From Clostridiaceae bacterium (GTDB taxonomy: Bacteria; Bacillota; Clostridia; Oscillospirales; Acutalibacteraceae), in NCBI GenBank assembly GCA_016282855.1, contig JAEELT010000010.1, positions 1-36,111 of the forward strand: a stretch of DNA of 36,111 nt. The letters are read 5' to 3'. This document shows, in pieces, positions 1 to 7,915 of the stretch. The translations under genes were made by a program, and so were the position numbers. Within the stretch, counting starts at the first letter, position 1, and every line of letters begins with the position of its first letter. Below the pieces are notes generated by a model that saw only the letters and a program-made list of their open reading frames with translations, was not told where the DNA came from and did no database searches.

Positions 1-2
1 GT

Positions 3-209
3 GTATTCATCGCAATGAAAGGGGCGCAGGGGAGTGAGGAGCTTGAAGAAGCTCTGCGCGCTGTTTCTCTGCTCGGCGCAGAAGTCTGCGAAGACAGAAA
101 GATAAGCCTGACAGACGGCGAGCGCCATCTTGCAGTAATAAAAAAGATTTCCGCGACACCCGCTGTCTATCCCAGAGCAAGCGCAAAAATCAAAAAATCT
201 CCGCTGTAA
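3..209 (+). CDS. rsmG: 16S rRNA (guanine-N7) methyltransferase RsmG, C-terminal fragment
   Basis: The gene is cut by the window edge, and only about 68 C-terminal residues are visible. The frame is open from base 3, and the internal ATG at 15 is not a start. The segment reads AMKGA, then a Glu-rich helix, then a closing strand with VIKKI, TPAVYPR and KKSPL, which matches the end of RsmG (GidB). From family knowledge, RsmG N7-methylates a G in the 530 loop of 16S rRNA using SAM. rsmG followed by parA-parB is a classic origin-proximal order in Firmicutes (mnmE-mnmG-rsmG-parAB). The SAM-binding core lies outside the window, so activity cannot be judged. Confidence 0.88.
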   Translation, partial: VFIAMKGAQGSEELEEALRAVSLLGAEVCEDRKISLTDGERHLAVIKKISATPAVYPRASAKIKKSPL

Positions 210-339
210 TAAGAAGTATCCGCCCCGCGTATTTCACCGCAAGCCCGAAAATCACGCATTTAATGCCGGTTCGTTCCGCTCGCAAAGTGACTTTTGTATT
301 TATTGTATATAATATAATTCCTGAATATTATGCCTACAG

Positions 340-361
340 CCGCTCAGAGAGCGGTTTTTTT
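340..361 (+). terminator. Rho-independent terminator in the rsmG-parA gap
   Basis: A CCGCTC/GAGCGG stem with a 3-nt AGA loop is followed at once by seven T residues. It would end transcripts arriving from rsmG, so parAB depends on its own promoter. AT-rich sequence before it (TATAAT-like at 308-313 and 313-318) has no convincing -35 box. Confidence 0.85.
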
Positions 362-433
362 CATTTGCACAGCGGTTCCTGCTGTATGCTGTGATAAAAA
401 AACGGGTAAAATGTCCGTCATAACAGAGTCAGA

Positions 434-449
434 TGTTTCACGTGGAACA
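434..449. other. parS: parS centromere-like site
   Basis: The 16-mer TGTTTCACGTGGAACA reads on the other strand as TGTTCCACGTGAAACA, an exact match to the consensus TGTTNCACGTGAAACA established for ParB/Spo0J. It lies about 185 bp upstream of parA. By family knowledge ParB loads here, spreads, and recruits SMC for origin segregation. No second full match was found in the window. Confidence 0.92.
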
Positions 450-573
450 TTTATCGGATTTATTTAAAAAATTTTTTTCGCATATATTCAATGCGATTAA
501 AAAAACAGCTACGAAATAGAGGATTTTTGCCTTAATTCAGGCTCTGCGTGCAGAAATCACGGCTTTTTTTCAG

Positions 574-602
574 TTGCTTATTTTATTTACGCGTGATATA
601 AT
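574..602 (+). promoter_or_regulatory. parA-parB promoter
   Basis: TTGCTT (574-579) and TATAAT (597-602) are separated by 17 bp, with a TGn extension before the -10 box. It lies 32 bp before the chosen parA start. The remainder of the 425-bp rsmG-parA gap contains the terminator and parS and nothing else recognised. Confidence 0.8.
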
Positions 603-634
603 CCATTCATATTTATAAAATGGGAGCTGAAACA

Positions 635-1408
635 ATGGCTAAATCCGTTGCAATTGTAAACCAGAAGGGCGGGGTAGGCAAAACGACCACCGCCGTGAAT
701 CTTGCCGCCGCGCTCGGAAACAGAGGATATAAAATCCTGCTCGGCGATATTGACCCGCAGGGCAATTCAACCAGCGGTTTCGGGGTAAACAAGAAAGATG
801 TCAACTACACATCCTACGACATGATTGTCGGCAACTGTCAGGCTAAGGACTGCATAGTTGAGACCGCGTTCAAAAATGTGAGCATTATTCCTTCCGGCAT
901 GGACCTTGCCGGCGCGGAGCTTGAGCTTGCAGATTTTGAAAAAAGGGAGAGCCGCCTTAAAAACGCTCTCGCGTTTGTTAACGGCGACTATGATTTCATT
1001 ATTCTTGACTGCCCTCCGTCACTCGGTCTCATAACTCTCAACTGTCTTTGCGCCGCGGACACACTGATTGTGCCGATTCAGTGCGAGTTCTACGCACTTG
1101 AAGGTCTGTCACAGCTTATCGGCACGGTAAGAACGGTCAAGCGCCTGTATAATCCTTACCTTGAGATTGAGGGCGTTCTGCTGACTATGTATGATGGCAG
1201 ACTCAACCTTACACAACAGGTTGTGGATGAGGTCAAAAAATGCTTTCCCAAAAAGGTTTATGCCTCGGCAATTCCGCGCAACGTGCGCCTTTCCGAAGCG
1301 CCGGGTTTCGGCATGCCCGTAATGTATTATGACAAATCATCCAAAGGAGCCGAAGCATACGACCGGCTCGCCGCGGAATTCCTGAAAGCAAACGGAAAGA
1401 GGGGGTAA
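635..1408 (+). CDS. parA: Chromosome partitioning ATPase ParA/Soj
   Basis: This 257-residue protein belongs to the ParA/MinD family of P-loop ATPases, which form nucleoid-bound dimers and work with ParB-parS in origin segregation. It has the deviant Walker A KGGVGKTTT near residues 11-19, a FIILDCPPS Walker B region, and the IPRNVRLSEAPGFGMPV segment typical of chromosomal Soj. The start at 635 is preferred over an in-frame ATG at 620 because GGGAG lies 8 nt upstream, and the protein then begins MAKSVAIVNQKGG like its homologues. A strong promoter and a parS site lie upstream, and parB follows after 5 bp. Confidence 0.96.
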   Translation: MAKSVAIVNQKGGVGKTTTAVNLAAALGNRGYKILLGDIDPQGNSTSGFGVNKKDVNYTSYDMIVGNCQAKDCIVETAFKNVSIIPSGMDLAGAELELADFEKRESRLKNALAFVNGDYDFIILDCPPSLGLITLNCLCAADTLIVPIQCEFYALEGLSQLIGTVRTVKRLYNPYLEIEGVLLTMYDGRLNLTQQVVDEVKKCFPKKVYASAIPRNVRLSEAPGFGMPVMYYDKSSKGAEAYDRLAAEFLKANGKRG

Positions 1409-1413
1409 ATTAA

Positions 1414-2286
1414 ATGGCAGAGAAAAAAAAGGGCGGTCTGGGCAAAGGGCTCAGCTCACTTCTTATGGATAACGCACCCGAGGACGGCAACGGTGCCTCC
1501 TCTGTAATGCTCAGGCTCACCGATATAGAACCAAACAAGGAGCAGGCAAGAAAGAACTTTGATGATGACGCTCTCTCCGAGCTTGCGGATTCAATCTCAC
1601 AGCACGGCGTGCTTCAGCCGCTGCTTGTAAGGCCGCTCATTGGCGGCGGATATCAGCTCATAGCAGGGGAGAGGCGCTGGCGCGCTTCGAGACTTGCGGG
1701 GCTCACGGAAGTACCGGTGATAATAAAAACTCTCTCAGATGAGGAAGCGGCGGTAATCTCGCTTATAGAAAATCTGCAGAGAGAGGACCTTGACCCCGTT
1801 GAGGAGGCAAAAGGCTACCACAAGCTTATAACAGACTACGGTCTCACCCAGGAGGAAGCCGCTGTCAAGGTCGGCAAATCACGCCCGGCTGTTGCAAATT
1901 CACTCAGAATACTCAAACTGCCCGACGAGGTGCTGGCCCTTATTTCTCAGGGTTCCCTTTCCGCCGGCCACGCAAAGGCTCTTGCCGGCATTGAGGACCT
2001 TAAAACCCTTACCGCGCTTGCAAAGACCGTTGCCGAAAAAGGTCTGTCGGTAAGAGAGACCGAGCGTCTTGTCAAGGCGGCGGGCAAGGTTAAGAAACCC
2101 GCGGAAAAGAAACGCACGGGCAGAGATACATATTTTGATGAGGTGGAGCTCGCCCTGCACAATTCCCTCGGCAGAAAGGCCAGGGTTGTCACCGCGGGAA
2201 AAAAGGAAAGCGGCACACTCGAAATTGATTTTTTCAGCAAAGACGACCTTGCGGATATAGTTAAAGCTCTTTCATCATTGGAATAA
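1414..2286 (+). CDS. parB: Chromosome partitioning protein ParB/Spo0J
   Basis: This 290-residue protein is the parS-binding CTPase clamp partner of ParA. It opens with the basic KGGLGKGLSSLL segment seen in many ParBs, which contacts ParA. The ParB/sulfiredoxin domain follows, with GYQLIAGERRWRAS near residues 89-102 forming the CTP-binding region, then IENLQREDLDPVEEA and a helix-turn-helix (GLTQEEAAVKVGKSRPAVAN). The C-terminal dimerisation region ends the protein. It is co-transcribed with parA, and a parS consensus site lies in the parA upstream region. The length is normal for chromosomal ParB. Confidence 0.96.
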   Translation: MAEKKKGGLGKGLSSLLMDNAPEDGNGASSVMLRLTDIEPNKEQARKNFDDDALSELADSISQHGVLQPLLVRPLIGGGYQLIAGERRWRASRLAGLTEVPVIIKTLSDEEAAVISLIENLQREDLDPVEEAKGYHKLITDYGLTQEEAAVKVGKSRPAVANSLRILKLPDEVLALISQGSLSAGHAKALAGIEDLKTLTALAKTVAEKGLSVRETERLVKAAGKVKKPAEKKRTGRDTYFDEVELALHNSLGRKARVVTAGKKESGTLEIDFFSKDDLADIVKALSSLE

Positions 2287-2296
2287 GGGGTTTGAT

Positions 2297-3667
2297 ATGA
2301 ACAGAAAAACAGCCACGGTGCTGATTATTTGCCTTCTTCTGGTTGCGGTAAGCGTTCTCGGCTTCACTCTGGCAAAAACCCTGCGCTCTCAGGTCCCCGT
2401 GCTCGGCGATTACTCGCCGGGCTCATATAACGATGAAGAGGAAACCGAGCCCGAAACAAAAAAGATAAAGGTGGATTATCAGCGTCTCGCCTATGACCTT
2501 ACTCAAAGTCAGGGGAAGGAGATAACTCACCTCATGCTCGAGAGAGCGGGTGCTCTGACCTCATCGCTTTTAAAAGAGGAGCTTGACGCCGGCACTCTCT
2601 CGCAGGAGCGCTTCAGGGAGATAACCGGCTACACGCTCAACGCCTTCACTGACAAATACGGCACAATGAAAAGCCGCGATATGGGCGACAACGGCACCGA
2701 TTCCTTTACTCTCGGTTTTACCGGCGACATAAATTTCACCGAAACGGGCTATGTTATGACCCACGCCTATAATATGCCAAACCGCGTGCTTGACTGCATT
2801 GACGAAACGTTTCAGAGTGAGATGCGCTCGGCAGACATAATGCTTATTAACAACGAGTTTCCCTACACAGACAGAGGTTCACGCCAGGTTGATAAAAAAT
2901 ATACCTTCAGGGCAAAACCGGAGAATGTGAAATATCTCAATGAATTGGGAGTGGACATTGTTTCCCTGGCCAACAACCATACATACGACTACGGCTACGA
3001 GAGCTTTGTGGACACCCTGAGCACCCTGCGTGACGCGGGCATTACCTATGTGGGGGCGGGTATGACGGCGAGCGAGGCAAACGCGCCCGTCACAATGCTG
3101 ATGAACGGATACAAGATAGCCTATATTGCCTGCTCGGGAGTTGAGGACCCGATCAAAACCCCTGTTGCGACCGAAACATCCTGCGGCATAATGGGCTCAT
3201 ATGATAACGGCGAGGCCGCGCGCGAAGCGGTGGAAAAAGCGAAAGCCGAAAGCGATTATGTTATCGTTTTCCCGCACTGGGGCTTTGAAAACACCACTCA
3301 GCTTACCTCGGCTCAGATTTCCAACTCCCGCAAGTGGATTGACGCGGGCGCTCACGCGGTTATAGGCTGCCACGCCCATATACTTCAGGGCATGGATTAT
3401 TACAAGGGCGCTCCCGTAGCCTACGGACTCGGCAACTTCTGGTTCAACACAAGAGATGTTTACACAGTGCTTTACAAGCTGATTATAAGCCCCTCCGGCA
3501 TTGAGGTTAAGCTCGTGCCCGGCAGGCAGGCGCACAGCGAAACATTTTACCTGGACAGCGAAAGCGAACGCAGGTCGCTTTACAATAAAATCATTTCCTG
3601 GTCACCAAATAACAATGTCGCCATTTCCGACGACGGAACAGTTACGGAGAAAAAATATGACGGATAA
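2297..3667 (+). CDS. CapA-family metallophosphatase-fold protein, membrane-anchored
   Basis: The 456-residue protein has an N-terminal hydrophobic segment (about residues 8-25), an acidic linker rich in Glu, and then a PGA_cap/CapA domain. Visible family landmarks are FTGDINF, INNEFPYTD, LANNHTYDYG, FPHWGFE and IGCHAHILQG, which carry the predicted metal ligands Asp, Asn and His. CapA proteins are linked to poly-gamma-glutamate or capsule polymer synthesis, but many Firmicutes have orphan copies of unknown role. No PgsB/C-type genes lie nearby, so polymer synthesis is not supported by context. It follows parB by 10 bp and overlaps the next gene by 11 bp, suggesting a single operon. Confidence 0.85.
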   Translation: MNRKTATVLIICLLLVAVSVLGFTLAKTLRSQVPVLGDYSPGSYNDEEETEPETKKIKVDYQRLAYDLTQSQGKEITHLMLERAGALTSSLLKEELDAGTLSQERFREITGYTLNAFTDKYGTMKSRDMGDNGTDSFTLGFTGDINFTETGYVMTHAYNMPNRVLDCIDETFQSEMRSADIMLINNEFPYTDRGSRQVDKKYTFRAKPENVKYLNELGVDIVSLANNHTYDYGYESFVDTLSTLRDAGITYVGAGMTASEANAPVTMLMNGYKIAYIACSGVEDPIKTPVATETSCGIMGSYDNGEAAREAVEKAKAESDYVIVFPHWGFENTTQLTSAQISNSRKWIDAGAHAVIGCHAHILQGMDYYKGAPVAYGLGNFWFNTRDVYTVLYKLIISPSGIEVKLVPGRQAHSETFYLDSESERRSLYNKIISWSPNNNVAISDDGTVTEKKYDG

Positions 3668-4805
3668 GCTCTACTATGACGACGCTTATATAAAATCCTT
3701 CAGCGCACAGGTGCTCTCCTGCACCGAAAACGGCGGAAAATACGAAACCGTGCTCAGCCGTACCGCTTTTTTCCCCGAGGGGGGAGGTCAGCCGGGCGAC
3801 AGGGGCACAATCGGCTCCGCCCGGGTGCTGGACACGGTGATAAAAGACGGAGAGATTGTTCATATCTGCTCCTCACCGGTAAACGGGGAGTGCAGCTGCA
3901 CGCTTGACTGGGGCTTCAGATTTTCCAATATGCAGCAGCACAGCGGCGAGCATATTTTTTCCGGCATACTCCACTCGCTCACCGGCTTTGACAATGTGGG
4001 CTTCCACATGAGTGAAAACGAAGTCACAGTGGATTTCAGCGGCCCCGTGACAAGTGAAACCCTGCTTGAGGCAGAAAGAAAAACAAATGAAATCATTTAT
4101 AATAATGCCGCGATAACCTGCTTCTGTCCGCCCGAAAATGAGATTTCAGACTATGACTACCGCAGCAAAAAAGAGGTTGATGGTGCTCTGCGCCTTGTAA
4201 AGATTGACGGCGCCGACCTTTGCGCCTGCTGCGGCACCCATGTTGCCCGCGCGGGCGAGGTGGGGATGGTAAAGGTAATCACAAGCGAAAACTACAAGGG
4301 CGGAGTGCGCATCGTGCTCAAAATCGGCTCTTTTGCCCTTGAGGACTATATTGAGAAAAATAATTCCGTTTTGGAAATATCCGCCTCTCTTTGCGCAAAA
4401 TACGGCGAAGTTGCCGGGGCTGTTGAAAAGCTCAAAGAAAAACAGAATGAGCTGCGCATTGAGCTCAGCGATGCAAAAAAAGAAATAGTCTCTCTTCTTG
4501 CCCGCGACTACAATGAAACCGCGCCATTTGTTATAGACGGCAGGGGAGACGCGGATTTCGCAAGAATGCTCGCGGATGCCGGAACGGCAAAAGTAAAAAC
4601 CGCCTTTGCGTTTTCGGGGGACGACAAAAACGGATACAAATACGCCGCCGCTTCAAGAAGCGAAGACGTGCGCGAAACGGGCAAGGCTCTTAACGCCGCG
4701 CTGCGAGGCAGGGGAGGAGGCAAACCCGAAATGATAATGGGCAGCGTGAGCGCGTCAAAAGAAGAAATCATCCTTTATCTTTCATCCCTTAAACCAAACA
4801 CCTAA
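3657..4805 (+). CDS. Alanyl-tRNA editing hydrolase, AlaX-L type with DHHA1 domain
   Basis: This 382-residue protein resembles the editing half of alanyl-tRNA synthetase without the aminoacylation core. The order is an N-terminal beta-barrel (FFPEGGGQPGD), an HxxxH zinc/catalytic motif in QQHSGEHIFSG, a CxxxH motif in CACCGTHVAR, a coiled-coil stretch near residues 240-275, and a C-terminal DHHA1-like region ending in a Gly-rich GRGGGKPEMIMG loop. AlaX proteins deacylate Ser- or Gly-tRNA(Ala) in trans. The start at 3657 has GGAG 7 nt upstream and overlaps the end of the CapA-like gene. An earlier in-frame start would run deep inside that gene and is unlikely. Confidence 0.88.
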   Translation: MTDKLYYDDAYIKSFSAQVLSCTENGGKYETVLSRTAFFPEGGGQPGDRGTIGSARVLDTVIKDGEIVHICSSPVNGECSCTLDWGFRFSNMQQHSGEHIFSGILHSLTGFDNVGFHMSENEVTVDFSGPVTSETLLEAERKTNEIIYNNAAITCFCPPENEISDYDYRSKKEVDGALRLVKIDGADLCACCGTHVARAGEVGMVKVITSENYKGGVRIVLKIGSFALEDYIEKNNSVLEISASLCAKYGEVAGAVEKLKEKQNELRIELSDAKKEIVSLLARDYNETAPFVIDGRGDADFARMLADAGTAKVKTAFAFSGDDKNGYKYAAASRSEDVRETGKALNAALRGRGGGKPEMIMGSVSASKEEIILYLSSLKPNT

Positions 4806-4823
4806 AATAATTGAATTTTTCTC

Positions 4824-4852
4824 TTGATATCCGTTAAAATATATTATATAAT
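4824..4852 (+). promoter_or_regulatory. SRP RNA promoter
   Basis: TTGATA (4824-4829), a 17-bp spacer and TATAAT (4847-4852) form a near-consensus vegetative promoter. The predicted transcription start is near 4859, about 20 nt before the first paired base of the SRP RNA, so the 5' end may be trimmed. Confidence 0.85.
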
Positions 4853-4878
4853 ATGATATAGTCTATTTTGCGTCAAAA

Positions 4879-5020
4879 CTTTTCTTTGATCATGTGGCGT
4901 GTGGGTCCTGTGCGACAGGACACTGTGAACCATGTCAGGCGGGAGACCGAGCAGCATTAAGCGGACAGTCGTGTGCGCCACAGTTTGCCTGCCGCCATAT
5001 GACCAAGGAAAAGTTTTTTT
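4879..5020 (+). ncRNA. ffs: Signal recognition particle RNA (4.5S-like)
   Basis: The conserved domain IV hairpin is visible at about 4934-4955: GTCAGG, then CGG-GAGA-CCG, then AGCAGCA, with a GNRA tetraloop. GTGTGCGCC downstream matches the conserved 3' side. The ends pair over about 21 bp (4879-4899 with 4993-5013, allowing G-U pairs), and the 3' end runs into T7, so the terminal helix may double as terminator. At about 140 nt it is longer than the roughly 100-115-nt small type. An additional 7-bp hairpin (GTCCTGT/ACAGGAC, 4905-4921) sits in the 5' strand. Location just upstream of dnaX matches Firmicutes scr. Confidence 0.9.
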
Positions 5021-5053
5021 GAAATAAGCTCATAAAGATAAAGAGGTGAGAAA

Positions 5054-6685
5054 ATGTACCTGGCGCTTTACAGAAAATGGAGACCCTCCACCTTTGACGA
5101 GGTTTACGGTCAGCCGCATATAACCGAAACTCTCAAAAAAGAAGTAGCGTCCGGCAAGATTTCTCACGCTTATCTTTTCACCGGCTCAAGAGGCACCGGC
5201 AAAACCTCCTGCGCCAAGATTCTTGCCAAGGCGGTAAACTGCCCCAACGCTGTTGACGGCAACCCCTGCAACGAGTGCGAAATATGCAGAGGCATAGATA
5301 ACGGCTCGCTGACGGATGTTGTGGAAATGGACGCGGCGAGCAACAACGGTGTTGAAGAAATCCGTACTCTGCGCGACGAAATAGTATATGCACCCACAGT
5401 CGCGAAATACAGAGTATATATAATAGACGAAGTGCATATGCTCTCCTCAAGCGCGTTCAACGCCTTTCTCAAGACTCTTGAGGAGCCGCCCGAGCACGCG
5501 ATATTCATTCTTGCTACCACAGATGTCCACAAGGTGCTCCCCACCATTCTCTCAAGATGCCAGCGTTTTGATTTCAGGCGTGTTTCCGCGTCGGATATTA
5601 TAAAACGCCTTAAATATGTGGCAGAAAAAGAAAATGTAACGCTCACCGATGACGCCGCCAACCTTATTGCCGGTGTCGCTGACGGCGGTATGAGAGACGC
5701 GCTCTCCCTGCTTGACCGCTGCTTCGCAATATCCGATAACATAGACTCCGGCGTAGTCAGCTCAGCCGCGGGAGTTACAAGCAACGAAAACCTTTTCAGA
5801 TTTTCGGGTTTCATTGCAGGCGGCGATTTCAAATCCGCCCTTCTGCTTGTTTCGGAGCTTTACTCGGGCTACTGTGATATTTCGGTGCTTGCCAACCGTC
5901 TGCTTGACCATTTCCGCAACATAATGGTGGCAAAATCCGTAAACAACTGCAGCGACCTTATAATCTGCTCCGAAGAGGAGCTCACGGCATATAAAAACAG
6001 AGCAAAAGAAATATCAATGAGCAAAATTCTCGAATGTATCGAGATTCTTTCACAATTCAATTACTCTGTCAGGGAAGCGTCAAACAAACGCATCCTGCTT
6101 GAAACCGCAATTATTAAAATGTGCGGAGTTAAAGACACAGCCGCTTACGCGGCGGCACCTGCCGAATCGCAGGAAAAACAGACATTTCAGATAAAACCTG
6201 AGGCAAAACCCGCGCCTGTCCCCGACTCGCAGCCCGCCAAAGAGCAAACCGGGCCGCGCACCGCTCCCTCACAGGATGCCGGTAATGCGCCCGCCGCCGA
6301 GGCTCAGGCTCCCGCACCCGCCGAAAGCTCTCTCTCCGATGAAGCCTCTTACCCCGACGGTCCGTTTTCGCTCTGGCCCGAAATAAAAGAGCAGCTTAAA
6401 AAATACGATATGGCTCTGTTTGCCGTTTTGTCTTCAACAGACGCTATAATCAAAAACGGCAAGATAGTAATATTCACAAATAACCCCGGTCTTAAAGAAT
6501 ATATCCTCAAAAACAACTATGCCTCCGCTCTCAAAAACGCAATCACCGACATAACCGGCAGAGAGATGAAAGCCGCCATTTCGGTAACCGGAGGCGAGCA
6601 GAAGACCGAAGAGAAACCGCAGGAAAACACAGACAGCAGCCCGCTGAGCAATCTCCTCAGCAAAATCAAAGAGTTCAACGAGTAA
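5054..6685 (+). CDS. dnaX: DNA polymerase III subunits gamma/tau
   Basis: This 543-residue AAA+ protein is the clamp-loader motor subunit. It shows the RKWRPSTFDEVYGQ start, Walker A GSRGTGKT (about residues 44-51), a four-cysteine zinc module with CPNAVDGNPCNECEIC, Walker B VYIIDEVHML, and the SRC sensor in LSRCQRFDF. A Pro/Ala/Glu-rich linker at about residues 370-430 precedes a C-terminal tau-like domain. A GAGGTG ribosome binding site lies 7 nt before the ATG. It is followed by ybaB and recR, the standard dnaX-ybaB-recR operon. No convincing programmed-frameshift signal was identified. Confidence 0.97.
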   Translation: MYLALYRKWRPSTFDEVYGQPHITETLKKEVASGKISHAYLFTGSRGTGKTSCAKILAKAVNCPNAVDGNPCNECEICRGIDNGSLTDVVEMDAASNNGVEEIRTLRDEIVYAPTVAKYRVYIIDEVHMLSSSAFNAFLKTLEEPPEHAIFILATTDVHKVLPTILSRCQRFDFRRVSASDIIKRLKYVAEKENVTLTDDAANLIAGVADGGMRDALSLLDRCFAISDNIDSGVVSSAAGVTSNENLFRFSGFIAGGDFKSALLLVSELYSGYCDISVLANRLLDHFRNIMVAKSVNNCSDLIICSEEELTAYKNRAKEISMSKILECIEILSQFNYSVREASNKRILLETAIIKMCGVKDTAAYAAAPAESQEKQTFQIKPEAKPAPVPDSQPAKEQTGPRTAPSQDAGNAPAAEAQAPAPAESSLSDEASYPDGPFSLWPEIKEQLKKYDMALFAVLSSTDAIIKNGKIVIFTNNPGLKEYILKNNYASALKNAITDITGREMKAAISVTGGEQKTEEKPQENTDSSPLSNLLSKIKEFNE

Positions 6686-6697
6686 GGAGTTAACAAA

Positions 6698-7036
6698 ATG
6701 AAAGCAAGAATACCCGGCGCAAACCAGGGCGGCCAGGCCAACATGATGAAAAGAATACAGGAAATGCAGGAGAATATGGAGAGAATCCAGAAAGAAGTTG
6801 AAGAAACAGAGTTCACTTCTTCTGCAGGCGGCGGAGCTGTTGAAGTAACCGTTACGGGAGCTCATCAGGTCACGGCAATCAAGCTTGAGCCCGAAATAGT
6901 TGACCCCGAAGATATAGAAATGCTTGAGGATCTTATTATTTCCGCCTGCAACGAAAGCATCCGCAAGGCAAATGAAGCTATGGAAAAAGGTATGGAGGAG
7001 GCCAAAGGCGGTCTTTCCATACCCGGTCTGCTTTAA
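6698..7036 (+). CDS. Nucleoid-associated protein, YbaB/EbfC family
   Basis: The 112-residue protein has a Met/Gln-rich amphipathic helix ([19 protein letters not shown]) followed by [29 protein letters not shown], the signature of the YbaB/EbfC DNA-binding family. These small dimers bind DNA with little sequence specificity, and their exact role is unsettled. The gene sits between dnaX and recR as in most bacteria. Its stop overlaps the recR start (TAATG), implying translational coupling. Confidence 0.95.
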   Translation: MKARIPGANQGGQANMMKRIQEMQENMERIQKEVEETEFTSSAGGGAVEVTVTGAHQVTAIKLEPEIVDPEDIEMLEDLIISACNESIRKANEAMEKGMEEAKGGLSIPGLL

Positions 7037-7635
7037 TGCCGGGCTTTGCTCCGTCTCTTGAAATACTCATAGATAAGCTTGCCTCTCTGCCCTCAATAGG
7101 CAGAAAAAGCGCTCAGAGGCTCGCCTTTCATTTTATGTCTATGAGTGATGCGGAAGCGGAGTCTTTCTCTCAGGCAATCGAAAATGCCCGCAAAAAAGTT
7201 AAAAGATGCACTGTATGCTGCAATTTCTCGGATGATGACATCTGCCCGATATGCTCATCAAAGGAGCGTGACCGCTCGGTAATCTGCGTGGTTGAAGACC
7301 CGCGCGATGTGCTCGCCTTTGAAAGGACACACGAATATCCCGGTCTTTATCACGTGCTTCACGGTGTTATCTCCCCGATGAATGATATAAACCCCGAAGA
7401 TATCTGCATAAAAGAGCTTATTGCCCGCCTTTCGGGCGACGAAGTCAAAGAAGTGATAATGGCAACAAACCCCACAGTTGAGGGCGAGGCCACTTCTATG
7501 TATATCTCAAAGCTCATAAAACCTCTGGGTGTCAAGGTAAGCCGTCTCGCTTACGGAGTGCCCGTGGGAGCTGACCTTGAATATGCCGACGAATTTACTC
7601 TTATAAGGGCAATGGAAGGCAGAAAAGACCTCTGA
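7036..7635 (+). CDS. recR: Recombination mediator RecR
   Basis: The 199-residue protein contains the N-terminal helix-hairpin-helix ([19 protein letters not shown]), a four-cysteine zinc finger ([16 protein letters not shown]), a Toprim domain beginning [14 protein letters not shown], and the conserved end [18 protein letters not shown]. RecR acts with RecO and RecF to load RecA on SSB-coated DNA. The length is typical. It lies last in the dnaX operon, and here it directly precedes the putative origin and dnaN, which is unusual because dnaA normally occupies that place. Confidence 0.97.
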   Translation: MPGFAPSLEILIDKLASLPSIGRKSAQRLAFHFMSMSDAEAESFSQAIENARKKVKRCTVCCNFSDDDICPICSSKERDRSVICVVEDPRDVLAFERTHEYPGLYHVLHGVISPMNDINPEDICIKELIARLSGDEVKEVIMATNPTVEGEATSMYISKLIKPLGVKVSRLAYGVPVGADLEYADEFTLIRAMEGRKDL

Positions 7636-7650
7636 TTTCAGTACCGGTGT

Positions 7651-7860
7651 TTTCAACATTTTTTTCACCTTCTCTTCACCCTCATTCACGGTTTTCACAC
7701 CACCTTTTGCTGTTCACTTTTTTAACATTTTACTCACGGTCCGGATGTTAAAAATTCAGCCCCTTTTTTTCAGGTTTTTCAAGCATTTTCAGAGTTGTAC
7801 CACATTTTCACGCCCCCTACTACTACTACTGAATAATGTATAAGAATACACATAATTACC
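7651..7860. other. Putative replication origin (oriC-like) between recR and dnaN
   Basis: This non-coding gap (7636-7915) has four ordered parts. First, TTCAC/TTTTCA-type motifs begin with TCA at 7653, 7665, 7676, 7686, 7695, 7714, 7734, 7770, 7779, 7789 and 7808, mostly 9-12 or 19-20 bp apart, so roughly on one helical face. Second, a CCCCC cluster lies at 7813-7817. Third, CTA is repeated four times at 7817-7828. Fourth, an AT-rich stretch (7830-7857) follows. In B. subtilis the oriC order is DnaA boxes, GC cluster, DnaA-trios, AT-rich unwinding region, then dnaN. No perfect TTATCCACA box was seen and dnaA is not adjacent, so this remains a candidate. Confidence 0.55.
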
Positions 7861-7915
7861 GACGGATAAACTGCAGTTACCCCTGTATCCGCCGAAAATA
7901 CTGGAGGAAGCATTT

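Noticed and set aside
303-318. Promoter from the TATAATATAAT stretch after rsmG
   Set aside because: No -35 element at proper spacing, and the terminator at 340 would stop transcription at once.
6395-6410. Programmed frameshift in dnaX for gamma subunit
   Set aside because: An A-run (TTAAAAAATA) exists but is not a recognised slippery heptamer with a downstream stem or nearby stop in the -1 frame that I could support.
7839-7851. Perfect DnaA box (TTATCCACA) in the recR-dnaN gap
   Set aside because: The best reverse-strand match (TTATACATT near 7836-7844) differs at the last two positions; no exact consensus was found, which lowers the oriC confidence.
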